The notes: a model not told the origin generated them from the letters alone. Numbered from the stretch's first letter, positions 39,208 through 48,440 are shown. The stretch: 64,000 bases of DNA from Clostridium sp. C8-1-8 (GCF_009928445.1 NZ_JAABNO010000007.1:62001-126000); one strand, 5' to 3'. Program-made: numbers and translations.

Positions 39208-39972
39208 ATGAAAAGATTAGTTTTAATCAGACACGGCGAAAGTCTTTGGAATTTAGAAAATAAATTTACTGGATGGACAGATGTAGATTTATCAGAAAAT
39301 GGACTTATTGAAGCAAGAAAAGCAGGGAAGATACTTAAGGAGAACGGATTTACTTTTGATGTTGCTTATACATCAGTGCTAAAGCGAGCTATAAGAACCT
39401 TGTGGATAATCCTTCATGAGATGGACTTAATGTGGATACCAATTCATAACTCTTGGAAGTTAAATGAAAGACATTATGGAGCTTTACAAGGTCTAAATAA
39501 GCAGGAAACAGCTGAAAAATATGGAGAAGAGCAAGTTCATAAGTGGAGAAGATTTGTAGATGTAAGACCACCTGAACTAAGTAAAGATGATCCAAGATAT
39601 CCAGGACATGAGATAAAATATAAGGGGTTAAGTGAAGAAGAGTTGCCACGTACTGAAAACTTATCAGACACAGAAAAGAGAGTACTTCAGGATTGGTTCC
39701 AAGAAATAGTACCTGCTTTAAAAGAAGATAAGAAGGTAATAATAGCAGCTCATGGTAACACTTTAAGAGCTTTGGTAAGATATCTAGATAATATATCTAG
39801 TGATGGTATTGCCAGTCTTAATATACCAACTGGAACACCTTTAGTATATGAGTTGGACGATGATTTAAAGCCAATAAGACATTACTATCTAGACTTAGAC
39901 GGAAAGCTTCCAGAAGTGGCTATTCCAAAGGATATTAATGAAAGTGATAAGGCTATAGATAAGGAAAAATAA
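39208..39972 (+). CDS. gpmA: 2,3-bisphosphoglycerate-dependent phosphoglycerate mutase
   Basis: A 254-residue histidine-phosphatase-fold glycolytic enzyme interconverting 3- and 2-phosphoglycerate. '[18 protein letters not shown]' carries the phosphorylated histidine (H9), '[14 protein letters not shown]' the substrate loop and '[10 protein letters not shown]' the second catalytic histidine near residue 182. This isozyme needs no metal, unlike the Mn-dependent GpmI common in Firmicutes. The Fur-box-like site suggests induction under metal limitation, when a Mn enzyme might fail. AAAGGAG precedes the ATG. Confidence 0.95.
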   Translation: MKRLVLIRHGESLWNLENKFTGWTDVDLSENGLIEARKAGKILKENGFTFDVAYTSVLKRAIRTLWIILHEMDLMWIPIHNSWKLNERHYGALQGLNKQETAEKYGEEQVHKWRRFVDVRPPELSKDDPRYPGHEIKYKGLSEEELPRTENLSDTEKRVLQDWFQEIVPALKEDKKVIIAAHGNTLRALVRYLDNISSDGIASLNIPTGTPLVYELDDDLKPIRHYYLDLDGKLPEVAIPKDINESDKAIDKEK

Positions 39973-39983
39973 ATGAAGATGGA

Positions 39984-40021
39984 CAAAAAAATCACTGAAG
40001 CAGCTTCAGTGATTTTTTTGT
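39984..40021. terminator. Bidirectional terminator
   Basis: AAAAATCACTGAAGC pairs with GCTTCAGTGATTTTTTT, with A-run and T-run on opposite sides. It serves gpmA and the convergent zinc-ribbon gene. Confidence 0.92.
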
Positions 40022-40028
40022 ACTATTC

Positions 40029-40268
40029 TTAGCAGTTTTGCCATGCTGGAAGTTTCTCCATCATGGATTTGGCAGCACTATTTCCAGCATCTTCAGATAA
40101 ACCTTGAGTTCTTATCATGAAGTTTGTTAGTGACGCTAATTTTTCTTCATATGACTGCATGGAGCCGTCAGGTCTAGAGCAGTATTTGCAATAATCCTTA
40201 GTTTCATCTTCATTTGGAAAGTCGGAAGTTTTCTCCATTGGCATTCCACAAGCAACACATTTTTTCAT
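40029..40268 (-). CDS. Small zinc-ribbon protein
   Basis: A 79-residue protein with 'KKCVACGMPM' at the N-terminus and 'KDYCKYCSRPDG' near residue 25: two CxxC pairs forming a putative zinc ribbon. The rest is helical, with a last cysteine at the C-terminus. This matches the uncharacterised 'putative zinc ribbon' family of small bacterial proteins. It is 22 bp downstream of a TetR gene on the same strand, so they may be cotranscribed. Confidence 0.82.
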   Translation of the reverse strand: MKKCVACGMPMEKTSDFPNEDETKDYCKYCSRPDGSMQSYEEKLASLTNFMIRTQGLSEDAGNSAAKSMMEKLPAWQNC

Positions 40269-40290
40269 ATTAATAAATACCTCCTAAAAT

Positions 40291-40878
40291 CTAAACTTTT
40301 ATTAATTTTATATAATGATTTAATAATTGAGTCCCATAGGTTTTTAACACAGATTGGTCTGAGGAAAATAAATCACTGTTTGTTAGATAGTAATGAATTA
40401 ATCCTATCCATGTATTGTATAGGAGATGGATAGGAATAGGTCGAAGTGTTCCATCAGAAATCTCTTTTTCTGCAGCTAGGCTTATATGATGAGAAATCAT
40501 TGAGTTAATAGATATATAAGTATTTCGAGCTTCAAGAGGAAGCCTTCTTCTTTCAAGTATTAGTTTTTCGTAAAAATCTTCAAATTCTGATAAGGCATCT
40601 AAATGACATTGAAGTACCTGCTCTAAGGTTTTATTCTTACCAACTAGTTCATGTAATCTAGCTGCAATTTTAGTACCAACAGTATTTATTACCTCTATTA
40701 TTAAGGCTTCCTGAGTAGGAAAGTGAGAAAATACAGTTCCATGAGATACCTTAGCAGCATTGGCTATATCTATGGTTTTAGTTGATAGTATACCATTCTT
40801 ACTGAATATTTCTGCAGCGATTTCTATCAATTTATTTCTTGTTTCCCTTTTTTGAATTTGTCTCTTATTTTCTGACAT
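40291..40878 (-). CDS. TetR-family transcriptional regulator
   Basis: A 195-residue regulator with an N-terminal helix-turn-helix ('IFSKNGILSTKTIDIANAAKVSHGTVFSHF', about residues 24-53) and an unassigned ligand domain. Two adjacent inverted repeats lie just upstream, consistent with autorepression. Its likely partner is the zinc-ribbon gene downstream; no transporter is adjacent. Confidence 0.88.
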   Translation of the reverse strand: MSENKRQIQKRETRNKLIEIAAEIFSKNGILSTKTIDIANAAKVSHGTVFSHFPTQEALIIEVINTVGTKIAARLHELVGKNKTLEQVLQCHLDALSEFEDFYEKLILERRRLPLEARNTYISINSMISHHISLAAEKEISDGTLRPIPIHLLYNTWIGLIHYYLTNSDLFSSDQSVLKTYGTQLLNHYIKLIKV

Positions 40879-40896
40879 TTAAAAACCTTCCTTTGA

Positions 40897-40927
40897 TGAG
40901 TATAAACTCATTGAGTTATGACTCAAT
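40897..40927. promoter_or_regulatory. Paired inverted repeats, candidate TetR operators
   Basis: TGAGT-ATAA-ACTCA (40897-40910) is followed, sharing one base, by ATTGAGT-TATG-ACTCAAT (40910-40927). Both have a TGAGT half-site and 4-base spacer, so two dimers could bind upstream of the TetR gene. Confidence 0.65.
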
Positions 40928-40988
40928 TATAAGATTCCTGTATTATATTGTCAATAAGTTTTTTGATAAAATATATTTATTAATATCA

Positions 40989-41017
40989 TTGACACCATAT
41001 AGAAAATATTATATAAA
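40989..41017 (+). promoter_or_regulatory. Promoter of the S-box transcript
   Basis: TTGACA at 40989-40994, 17 bases, TATAAA at 41012-41017, with the start expected shortly before the riboswitch. Confidence 0.82.
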
Positions 41018-41036
41018 TAATATAATAATTTAATAA

Positions 41037-41142
41037 GTCTTATTAAGAGTGGTGGAGGGACTGGCCCTGTGAAGCCCGGCAACCAGTATGTGTTATTTAC
41101 ATACATGGTGCTAAGTCCTGCAGCAATGCTGAAAGATAAGAA
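41037..41142 (+). ncRNA. SAM-I (S-box) riboswitch
   Basis: The diagnostic elements are present in order: 'AAGAGTGGTGGAGGGACTGG', 'CCCTGTGAAGCCCGGCAACC', a variable hairpin, 'TGGTGCTAAGTCC', and 'GAAAGATAAG' closing P1 against CTTAT at 41039-41043. It binds S-adenosylmethionine and switches off the downstream operon through the terminator at 41156-41182. Confidence 0.95.
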
Positions 41143-41155
41143 ACGATTTATCTAA

Positions 41156-41182
41156 ACCTCTTTCAGTAAAGAGGTCTTTTTG
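41156..41182 (+). terminator. S-box expression-platform terminator
   Basis: ACCTCTTT-CAGT-AAAGAGGT followed by CTTTTTG, directly after the SAM aptamer. Confidence 0.92.
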
Positions 41183-41367
41183 CTGTATCAGTGAAAAAGT
41201 GTTAGCTAAACCTAGTAAGATAAAGGGGTGAAAGAGGCTTTTTCAAATTTATAGTGGAAAATAAAACTTATTTTTCAAGCTCTTAATGATAAAGTTATTT
41301 TAACGACTTAAATTTTCAGCACAAGTTATTTATAAACAGTCAGAAAGAAAGGATTGGGGAGTTTTTT

Positions 41368-42210
41368 ATGTCTGATGTTAATAAAAAAAGCAATAGTTTT
41401 AAAAAGGAGATCATAAGCAAAGCAAAAGAGATGGGGGCAAATATAATAGGCTTTGCACCAGTAGAGAGATGGGAACAGTTTAAGGATACCTCACAAGAGT
41501 ACTTTCCACAGAATATATGGCCTGAGACCAAAACTGTAATTGTTTTAGGTATACAAATATTTTTACCAATGCTTGAAACAACACCTTCAATTGTTTACTC
41601 TGAGTTGTACAATACAACAAATAGAGTGCTAGACGAAACAGCGTACAAGCTTGCTAATTATTTGAATACTTTAGGGTATGGGGCTTTCTTTTTCCCGAGA
41701 GATGGATATGGAGATATTTCAATTCTGGTAAAGAAACCAGCAGCTGCTTTTTCGCATGTTATAGCTGGTAAGTATGCAGGACTTGGCACAATAGGATACA
41801 ATCATACCTTAATCACTAAGGAATTTGGGCCGAGGGTTAGATTGGTTTCCATTCTTACAGATGCTGACCTTGAGGCAGATGAAGTAGTAGAAAAGGAGCT
41901 TTGCATCAAATGTGAGATGTGTAAAAGGTGTTGCCCTGCAGGAGTTTATACTACCAGGGACACCTTGATAGCAGATATGGATAAGATAAAATGCGCAGAA
42001 TACCATGCCAACCTTAAAGAAGCCTACGCATTCCCTTGTGGAGTGTGTATTAAGGTGTGTCCAGTAGGCGAAGATAGAAACATTTATGGTAACAATGCTA
42101 AGAAGTATTTAAATGAAAGAGAAGCTTTAAAAACTGGTGTAGGAATTGAAGAATACTCAGGTTGGATTCATACAAGAAATCATGGCTCAAAGGATATAAG
42201 AGAAGTTTAA
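41368..42210 (+). CDS. QueG-like iron-sulfur protein (epoxyqueuosine reductase-related)
   Basis: A 280-residue protein of the COG1600-like family. The C-terminal part has two clusters of cysteines, 'CIKCEMCKRCCPAG' (about 182-195) and 'CGVCIKVCPVG', for two [4Fe-4S] clusters. The N-terminal half resembles the cobalamin-binding part of QueG ('GKYAGLGTIGYN'). It is shorter than full QueG and lacks the C-terminal HEAT-like part. It is the first gene behind the SAM riboswitch and is followed by a Cys/Met PLP enzyme, so a role in sulfur or methyl metabolism is more likely than tRNA modification. That role is inferred. Confidence 0.78.
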   Translation: MSDVNKKSNSFKKEIISKAKEMGANIIGFAPVERWEQFKDTSQEYFPQNIWPETKTVIVLGIQIFLPMLETTPSIVYSELYNTTNRVLDETAYKLANYLNTLGYGAFFFPRDGYGDISILVKKPAAAFSHVIAGKYAGLGTIGYNHTLITKEFGPRVRLVSILTDADLEADEVVEKELCIKCEMCKRCCPAGVYTTRDTLIADMDKIKCAEYHANLKEAYAFPCGVCIKVCPVGEDRNIYGNNAKKYLNEREALKTGVGIEEYSGWIHTRNHGSKDIREV

Positions 42211-42300
42211 AAATATTTATGAAATTTTAATAATAGTCTTAACTGCAGCATAAAAATTCAATTTTGTATAGATATTAAAATTATAATTGGGGGATTTATT

Positions 42301-43482
42301 ATGAAAGATAAAAATTTTAGTACAAAACTTACTCATCTAGGTGAAAAGAGTCCAAAATCAGTTTCAAGATCGAAGACTATTCCTATATCAATGACTTCTG
42401 TTTTTGTATTTGATGATGTTGAGACTCTTGATAAGGTTTATGAAAGCGAAGAAGAGGGCTATGTATATTCAAGAAATGGCAATCCAGGACACGATGCTTT
42501 AGAGGAGATAATTGCTGGAATAGATGAAGGGGAAGAAGCTCAAGTTTTCTCTTCAGGTATGGGCGCAATTGCAATGTCTATCGTTGCAAATGTGAAGGCT
42601 GGTGATCATATAATAGCAGCAAGTGTTTTGTATGGAGGTAGTTATACCTTTCTTAAGGAGGAGCTTTCAAAGTTCAATGTTGAAGTAACTTTTGTAGATG
42701 TAGTAAATGAAAGTATAGAACAATATTTTAAGTCAAATACAAAAGTGGTTTATGTAGAAACTATATCTAATCCTTTGATGGAAGTTATAGACATAAAGGC
42801 TATAGCAGAGTTATCTCACAAAAATAATGCTAAGTTGATTGTAGATAACACCTTTGCAACAGCTGTAATATGTCAGCCCTTAAAGCTTGGAGCTGATGTT
42901 GTAGTTTATAGTGCAACTAAATACCTATGTGGGCATAGTGATGTTACTGGTGGAATAGTTGTGGCTGATAAGGAAAATGTAAAGAACATAAGAAATACTG
43001 GATCTTTGTACGGACCAATGATGAGTCCTTTCGATGCTTGGCTGTTAATAAGAAGCTTAAGAACCTTAGAGCTTAGGGTAAAGAAGCATTCTGAAAATGC
43101 ATTAAAGCTGGCAGAGTATTTAGAAAAGCATGAAAAGATTAAAAGCGTTTATTATCCTGGACTTAAAAACTCACCTTACTTTGATACAGCAAAACAACTG
43201 TTCAATGGGGATGATTTTGGAGGCATGCTTAGTATTGATGTAGTAGATGGAGAAAGAGGAGCTTATGAATTAATAAGAAATCTTGAAAATATAAAATTTG
43301 TTCCGAGCCTTGCAGGTGTTACTACCTCAGTATCATATCCAGTTAAAACTTCTCATAGGGCACTTACAGATGAAGAACTAAAAAAAGCTAATATATCCAA
43401 AGGACTTATAAGAGTTTCTGTTGGGCTTGAAGATATTAATGATATAATAGCTGAGTTTGAAAAAGCCTTAGCAAAGATATAG
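42301..43482 (+). CDS. Cys/Met metabolism PLP enzyme (cystathionine gamma-synthase/lyase or methionine gamma-lyase type)
   Basis: A 393-residue fold-type I enzyme. 'VVYSATKYLCGHSDVTGG' contains the PLP-binding lysine (near 205); 'SRNGNPGHDALEEIIAG' and 'SSGMGAIAMS' are further family motifs. The family trans-sulfurates homoserine esters or splits sulfur amino acids, and sequence alone does not settle which. Control by the upstream SAM riboswitch favours methionine synthesis (MetB, or direct sulfhydrylation). It lies 90 bases after the QueG-like gene. Confidence 0.85.
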   Translation: MKDKNFSTKLTHLGEKSPKSVSRSKTIPISMTSVFVFDDVETLDKVYESEEEGYVYSRNGNPGHDALEEIIAGIDEGEEAQVFSSGMGAIAMSIVANVKAGDHIIAASVLYGGSYTFLKEELSKFNVEVTFVDVVNESIEQYFKSNTKVVYVETISNPLMEVIDIKAIAELSHKNNAKLIVDNTFATAVICQPLKLGADVVVYSATKYLCGHSDVTGGIVVADKENVKNIRNTGSLYGPMMSPFDAWLLIRSLRTLELRVKKHSENALKLAEYLEKHEKIKSVYYPGLKNSPYFDTAKQLFNGDDFGGMLSIDVVDGERGAYELIRNLENIKFVPSLAGVTTSVSYPVKTSHRALTDEELKKANISKGLIRVSVGLEDINDIIAEFEKALAKI

Positions 43483-43493
43483 CTACAAATAAA

Positions 43494-43546
43494 TAAAAAA
43501 ACACCACCTAGTTTAAGGCCTAATTGTCTTATCTAGGTGGTGTTTT
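43494..43546 (+). terminator. Strong terminator after the PLP enzyme gene
   Basis: AAAAAACACCACCTAG pairs with CTAGGTGGTGTTTTTTT around a 20-base loop; T-runs occur on both strands. Confidence 0.92.
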
Positions 43547-43628
43547 TTTAAATACCTTTTATATGCCTTTAAAAATACATAACTTAAATCTTTAATGGTT
43601 ATAAAGTCTTTTATTAAATAAAAGAGTA

Positions 43629-44246
43629 TTAATTTATCTTTAACTTTTTTACTATAGAATAAGCTAATTCATTAACTGATAATAAAATACCATATCCAAC
43701 TAGGCTGCCTAAGAAGCTACATAGTACAGCAACTGCACTGTATGTAATAGGGATTGAAGGTGTTTTAGATAAGCTAAGCAAAATGCCTAAAGCCAAATCT
43801 ATACTTGAAGTGAAGAATAAAACTTTTAGTATTGAGGTTGTTTTGGAAGATAAAAAGCATATCCAATAACCTACAGGTAAGAACAATGTAATAAATACTA
43901 GACCTGTTGATACTAAAGAAATGTTTTCTTGAAGATCAATACCAGGCATAGGCGTTCTATTTCCTATAAACAATATGATAAACAATAACATTGTTCCTAC
44001 AATAAAAGATGTTTTATTTCTATAGCTGCAGAAGGAATTTTTTATTGAAGCTTTTAAGTTATTTATTTCTCCAAAACTTTCAATAGCTTTTTCTATAGAC
44101 TCAGTTTCAGAAAAACCCTCAGAGATATATTGAGCTTTTAACATCATCAGATGATCCTTAAGTTCATCTGCTAGTTCAGATTTTTTATTTTTAGTAGTTT
44201 TTAATTCTGATACTATGGCTTTAATGTACTGATCAAATGGTCCCAT
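43629..44246 (-). CDS. Permease-prefix-domain membrane protein
   Basis: About 205 residues. The N-terminal cytoplasmic part 'ELADELKDHLMMLKAQYISEGFSETESIEKAIESFG' is the HAAS/permease-prefix-1 domain, often found next to PadR regulators. Four membrane segments follow (from about residue 82). The start at 44246 is chosen because GGGAGGG precedes it. It overlaps the PadR gene by about 34 bases. PadR-HAAS pairs usually respond to envelope or antimicrobial stress; the target here is unknown. Confidence 0.8.
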   Translation of the reverse strand: MGPFDQYIKAIVSELKTTKNKKSELADELKDHLMMLKAQYISEGFSETESIEKAIESFGEINNLKASIKNSFCSYRNKTSFIVGTMLLFIILFIGNRTPMPGIDLQENISLVSTGLVFITLFLPVGYWICFLSSKTTSILKVLFFTSSIDLALGILLSLSKTPSIPITYSAVAVLCSFLGSLVGYGILLSVNELAYSIVKKLKIN

Positions 44247-44569
44247 GAAAATCCCTCCCTGCAATTGTTAATAAGCTTATTTAGAAGATCCCACTCATTA
44301 AGTTTTTGAGACAATACCTTTCTGCCATTGGCGGTGATACTGTAATATTTACGCCTACCCCCAGTTTCTGAATCCCCCCAATAAGCGGTTATTAAGTCCT
44401 TTTTTTCTAGTCTCTGAAGTGCAGGGTATAATGTGCCTTCACCAATAATATAGATCTCATCACTTTTTTCTTTTAACCTTTTGGCGATTTCGTAACCATA
44501 AAGGTCTTCTTTTTCAATAAGAGATAACAGAAGTATTTCTATACTTCCTCTCATAAGCTCTTTATCCAT
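44213..44569 (-). CDS. PadR-family transcriptional regulator
   Basis: A 118-residue PadR with winged helix 'ILLLSLIEKEDLYGYEIAKRLKE' and 'LYPALQRLEKKDLITAYW' followed by a dimerisation helix. GGGAG precedes the ATG. It is cotranscribed and overlapping with the permease-prefix protein. A short inverted repeat lies upstream. Confidence 0.92.
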   Translation of the reverse strand: MDKELMRGSIEILLLSLIEKEDLYGYEIAKRLKEKSDEIYIIGEGTLYPALQRLEKKDLITAYWGDSETGGRRKYYSITANGRKVLSQKLNEWDLLNKLINNCREGFSWDHLISTLKP

Positions 44570-44601
44570 AATTATACTCCCTTCTAGTTATTTATTACTA
44601 T

Positions 44602-44617
44602 TGTATATCTTAATACA
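44602..44617. promoter_or_regulatory. Inverted repeat upstream of padR
   Basis: TGTAT-ATCTTA-ATACA, 16 bp, about 33 bases before the padR start; the size fits a PadR-type operator. Confidence 0.4.
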
Positions 44618-44725
44618 TCGTAACACAAGGCTATTTGGAAAGAATATTCCTAATATGATAAATGGAGTCATTTTTGTACTTTTATGTGACAAAAATATGT
44701 AAATAATGACATGCTTCGAGTTTTA

Positions 44726-44754
44726 TTGACATGGAGTTTATGAGAATTTATAAT
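44726..44754 (+). promoter_or_regulatory. Consensus promoter of the TetR gene heading the Che cluster
   Basis: TTGACA (44726-44731), 17-base spacer, TATAAT (44749-44754): a perfect vegetative promoter. The only clear promoter upstream of cheY is this one, so it may drive the entire chemosensory cluster. Confidence 0.9.
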
Positions 44755-44762
44755 TATATCAA

Positions 44763-44778
44763 GCGAGTGCTTACTCGC
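44763..44778. promoter_or_regulatory. Operator overlapping the Che-cluster start site
   Basis: GCGAGT-GCTT-ACTCGC, a perfect 6-bp inverted repeat, lies at the expected +1 of the promoter at 44726-44754. Binding by the TetR protein encoded 24 bases downstream would repress itself and perhaps the Che genes. Confidence 0.75.
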
Positions 44779-44801
44779 CTGTGAATGGAGGAAGATAAGT
44801 T

Positions 44802-45383
44802 ATGGAATTCTTCATAAAAAGAAAAGAAAGAATAATTCTAACAGCTATTGAGATTATAAGTGAATTAGGGTTTCAAGGACTAGCAACTAAGGAAATATCA
44901 CAAAGACAGGGGATTTCCGATGGAACTTTATATAAGCATTTTAAAAATAAAGATGAGATTATATTAGGTATATTAGATTACTTTTCAAAGTTTGATGATA
45001 GTATAAGACAATCAATTGAATTAAGTAATTTTTCAGCTAAGGAAAGTATAAGGTTTTTTGTAAAGATGCGTATAGAGTATTACGAAAACTATCCAGCTAT
45101 CACTGCAGTGGCAGAGTTACATGAGACCTTTAAACATGAAAGTGAAGAAATTCAAAAAAGAAATAAAGATATTTTTGAGGATAGATATAAATTAATCATG
45201 CATTATATAGAAAAAGGTAAAAAGAATGGGGAGTTTCGAGTAGAAGTTGATAGCGAAGCATTAACTGATATGATTTTAGGCTCTAGTAGGGAGGCCATAT
45301 TAAAGTGGAGGTTAAATGATTATAATTTCCCTTTAAAAGATAGGGTTATGAATACAATAGATATGATTTTAAAGTATAGCTAA
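44802..45383 (+). CDS. TetR-family regulator at the head of the chemosensory cluster
   Basis: A 193-residue TetR protein. The helix-turn-helix 'GFQGLATKEISQRQGISDGTLYKHF' covers about residues 23-47. The C-terminal domain resembles the AcrR/FadR-like ligand-binding shape, without a predicted ligand. GGAGGAAG precedes the ATG. cheY starts 31 bases after its stop with no terminator between, so regulator and Che genes may be one transcript. A ligand-responsive repressor controlling a Che system is unusual. Confidence 0.88.
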   Translation: MEFFIKRKERIILTAIEIISELGFQGLATKEISQRQGISDGTLYKHFKNKDEIILGILDYFSKFDDSIRQSIELSNFSAKESIRFFVKMRIEYYENYPAITAVAELHETFKHESEEIQKRNKDIFEDRYKLIMHYIEKGKKNGEFRVEVDSEALTDMILGSSREAILKWRLNDYNFPLKDRVMNTIDMILKYS

Positions 45384-45414
45384 TAATACTAATTATAAAT
45401 AGGAAGGTGTAGTT

Positions 45415-45768
45415 ATGAAAAGAATTCTAATTGTTGATGATGCTGCTTTTATGAGGATGACGCTTAAAGCAATACTTGAGAGAAATGGCTTTGAAGTAGT
45501 AGGGGAAGGGGTAAATGGTGTTGATGCAGTAAATAAATATATGACCTTAAAGCCTGATATTGTAACTATGGACATAACAATGCCAGAGATGGATGGGGTT
45601 GAGGCCTTAGCAGAGATTAAAAAGAAAGACCCGGCTGCCAAAGTTGTTATGATATCAGCATTAGGACAAGAAACTTGGGTTAAGAAAGCCGTTATGCTAG
45701 GAGCAAAAGGTTTCGTGGTAAAGCCATATAAGGAAGAGTATGTTGTAGAAACTTTAAATAAACTATAA
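45415..45768 (+). CDS. cheY: CheY-type response regulator
   Basis: A 117-residue single receiver domain. Acidic pocket 'VDDAAF' (D8, D9), phospho-acceptor D53 in 'VTMDITMPEMDG', conserved Ser near 81 in 'MISALG', and K103 in 'VVKPYK' are all present. It would be phosphorylated by the CheA encoded downstream. Its target (flagellar motor or another effector) is not shown. Confidence 0.94.
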   Translation: MKRILIVDDAAFMRMTLKAILERNGFEVVGEGVNGVDAVNKYMTLKPDIVTMDITMPEMDGVEALAEIKKKDPAAKVVMISALGQETWVKKAVMLGAKGFVVKPYKEEYVVETLNKL

Positions 45769-45797
45769 GCTTGAAATTATATCTTTCAAGCTTTATG
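45766..45797 (+). other. Intercistronic hairpin between cheY and cheW
   Basis: AAGCTTGAAA, six-base loop TTATAT, TTTCAAGCTT: a perfect 10-bp stem right after the cheY stop codon, not followed by a T-run. Probably an mRNA stability or partial processing element that could set the CheY:CheW ratio. Confidence 0.65.
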
Positions 45798-45808
45798 GAG
45801 GAAAATCT

Positions 45809-46234
45809 ATGAATGAATTATTGGATATTCAGTTCATTGCTTATGAACTTGCAGATGAGAAGTACGCACTGAAGATTAGTGATGTTTACGAGATAATAAG
45901 AATGCAGCAAATAACACCAGTTCATAACAGCAAACCTTTCTTAGAGGGTGTAATAAACTTAAGAGGAAAGGTTATTCCAGTTGTTAACTTGCATAAAAGA
46001 TTTGGTCTTCCAAACTATACTTCTACGAAGTATACAAGAATCATGATATTAAAGAGTAGAGAAGATATGATTGGGGTAATTGTGGACAAGGTTAATCAGG
46101 TTATTAAGTTTGATGATATTCAGCCACCACCAGAAATGGTTGCAGGGATTGAGGGAGAGTATTTTGAAGGCTTGGGGATTACTAAAGAAGGAGTTGTAAG
46201 TCTTCTCAAGATAGAGGTAGTATTACATAAGTAG
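45809..46234 (+). CDS. cheW: CheW scaffold protein
   Basis: A 141-residue CheW: two five-stranded barrels, with 'MQQITPVHNSKPFLEGVINLRGKVIPVVNL' (about 32-62) being the most conserved stretch. It links receptor tips to CheA in the base plate of chemosensory arrays. TGGAGG precedes the ATG, and cheA follows 11 bases later. Confidence 0.95.
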   Translation: MNELLDIQFIAYELADEKYALKISDVYEIIRMQQITPVHNSKPFLEGVINLRGKVIPVVNLHKRFGLPNYTSTKYTRIMILKSREDMIGVIVDKVNQVIKFDDIQPPPEMVAGIEGEYFEGLGITKEGVVSLLKIEVVLHK

Positions 46235-46245
46235 GGAGGTGCACA

Positions 46246-48417
46246 ATGTCGGGAATATTTGAAAGCTCAGAAATGATAGGAGCCTTCTTAGATGAAATAG
46301 AAGAACAGCTACAGTTTCTAGAGCAAGGTATTTTAGAATTAGAACAAGAAAAAGAAAATCCTGAGGTTATTCAAAAGATTTTCCGTGTAGCACATACCCT
46401 AAAAGGTTCCTCTGCTACTATGGGATATGATAAGATGAAAAATTTAACCCATGAGATGGAAAATGTATTTGATAGGATAAGAAACAATCTTTTAATTGCA
46501 GATAAGGCAATTGTAAACGTGCTTTTTAAGTGTTTAGATGTTCTAAGATTTCTTAGAGATGATTTCGTAGAAAGTAAGAATAATACAAAGATAGATATTT
46601 CTGAAGTTTTAGAAGACTTAAAGCTTATACTTGAAGGTAAAGATAAAGAAGTTAATCAAGTACAAGTTGAAAAGCAGGAAGCCGTTGATGCATTAAGTAC
46701 TAGTAAAGAAGATACATTCGATTTAGATGATGAGCAGTTAAGTATTCTAAAAAACTCTAGTTTATCTGGTCTTAATAATTTAGTTTGTAGTGTTAAGATT
46801 TCAGAGAATAGCTTTATGAAGGCAACTAGGGCTTGCTTAATAATTAATTCTCTGAACGATATGGGAACTGTAGTAACATCTAGTCCTAATGTATTGGATA
46901 TTCCTTTAGATGCTGATATTTCTGTGGTTAATTATCTTATGACAACATATTTGAGCATAGAGGAACTAAAAGAAAAAGCTTCTCAAGAGCTTATGGATGT
47001 AGAAGAAGTTGAGGTAACTGAGTATTCGAATGAAAGTACTTTTGAAGAAGAAAAAAGTTCATCAGAAAAAGAAGATATAGATGATACTGAGGTTGTTAAA
47101 GCAGGAAAGAAGTTAGATGAAGTTACTGAAAAGGCTCATTTAGAGGAAAATAAAAAGAAGGAGACTGAAAAAAGAACTTCTCAAACTGTAAGAGTTGACA
47201 TAGAAAGATTAGAGCAGATGATGAATCTAGTTGGAGAAATGGTAATAGAGCAAACTAGAATATCACAGGTTGGAAGCATACTTCATGGCAGATACTCTCA
47301 AGATGAAACTGTAGAAGATCTTATTGGAATTTCCAATCATGTATCTAGAGTGGTTAGCGAACTTCAAGAAAGTATAATGAAGGCTAGAATGTTACCAGTG
47401 CAACAGCTATTTAATCGTTTACCTAGACTTGTTAGAGATTTAAGCCAGACCTTAAACAAGGAGATAGATTTAGTTCTTGAAGGCGGAGAGACTGAGATGG
47501 ATAGAACTATAATCGAGGACATAACAGATCCACTGATTCATATTGTTAGAAATTCACTGGATCATGGTATTGAAAAATCAGAATTACGTGAGGCTAATGG
47601 AAAACCATCAAAAGGAACCATAAAGATAAAGGCCTTCCATCAAGAAAATCATGTGATTATAACCATAGAGGATGATGGGGCAGGATTAGATTTAGAAAAA
47701 ATCAAGAATTCTGCAGTAAAAAAGAAGGTTTTATCAAAGCAGGAAGCTGATAACTTGTCTAAGAGTGAAATAATAAATTTAATTTTTGAGACTGGACTGT
47801 CAACAGCGGAAAGCGTTAGTGATGTTTCTGGAAGAGGTGTAGGTATGGATATTGTTAGAAACCATATCGACAAGCTTAACGGGATAATAGATGTTGATAC
47901 CAATCCAGGAGAAGGAACTAAGTTTACTATAAAGCTACCATTGACCTTGGCTATACTTACAGGACTGTTAGTTAAGATTCATGACGAAACCTATGCTATA
48001 CCAATGAGTAATATAGTAGAAATAGTAAGAAAACCTATAGATGAAATAGAGTCTGTTAAGAAACAATCCATTGTTGTTATTAGGGATAAGGTTCATCCTT
48101 TAATATGGCTTCATGATTATTTCAAGTTGCCAAGAGGAGAAAAGAAGAAAAATGTTTTTATTGTTGTTTTAGGAACGGCTGAAAAGCGTTTTGGAATTGT
48201 AGTTGATAAATTAGTTGGTAATCAAGAGATAGTTATAAAACCATTAGGTTCATATGTTGGAAAAGTAGAAGGTGTTTCAGGAGCCACAATATTAGGAGAT
48301 GGAAGTGTAGCTTGTATCTTCGATGTAGTTGGCATGTCTAAAATGGTTAGCAATAAAGTAAAAAGAGAAAGTATAACTTTAGCTTCAGAAGATAGTGATA
48401 CAGATAAACTAAAATAA
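46246..48417 (+). CDS. cheA: CheA histidine kinase
   Basis: A 723-residue CheA with all five domains: P1 with phospho-histidine H50 in '[13 protein letters not shown]'; a P2-like CheY-docking domain (about 160-245, '[22 protein letters not shown]'); an acidic linker; P3 dimer helices (about 315-390); P4 kinase with N-box '[11 protein letters not shown]', 'DDGAGLD' and 'GRGVGMDIV'; and a C-terminal P5 CheW-like domain. It should respond to the giant receptor encoded next. GGGAGG precedes the ATG. Confidence 0.96.
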   Translation: MSGIFESSEMIGAFLDEIEEQLQFLEQGILELEQEKENPEVIQKIFRVAHTLKGSSATMGYDKMKNLTHEMENVFDRIRNNLLIADKAIVNVLFKCLDVLRFLRDDFVESKNNTKIDISEVLEDLKLILEGKDKEVNQVQVEKQEAVDALSTSKEDTFDLDDEQLSILKNSSLSGLNNLVCSVKISENSFMKATRACLIINSLNDMGTVVTSSPNVLDIPLDADISVVNYLMTTYLSIEELKEKASQELMDVEEVEVTEYSNESTFEEEKSSSEKEDIDDTEVVKAGKKLDEVTEKAHLEENKKKETEKRTSQTVRVDIERLEQMMNLVGEMVIEQTRISQVGSILHGRYSQDETVEDLIGISNHVSRVVSELQESIMKARMLPVQQLFNRLPRLVRDLSQTLNKEIDLVLEGGETEMDRTIIEDITDPLIHIVRNSLDHGIEKSELREANGKPSKGTIKIKAFHQENHVIITIEDDGAGLDLEKIKNSAVKKKVLSKQEADNLSKSEIINLIFETGLSTAESVSDVSGRGVGMDIVRNHIDKLNGIIDVDTNPGEGTKFTIKLPLTLAILTGLLVKIHDETYAIPMSNIVEIVRKPIDEIESVKKQSIVVIRDKVHPLIWLHDYFKLPRGEKKKNVFIVVLGTAEKRFGIVVDKLVGNQEIVIKPLGSYVGKVEGVSGATILGDGSVACIFDVVGMSKMVSNKVKRESITLASEDSDTDKLK

Positions 48418-48440
48418 TAAGAACTACGGAGGAATATTTA

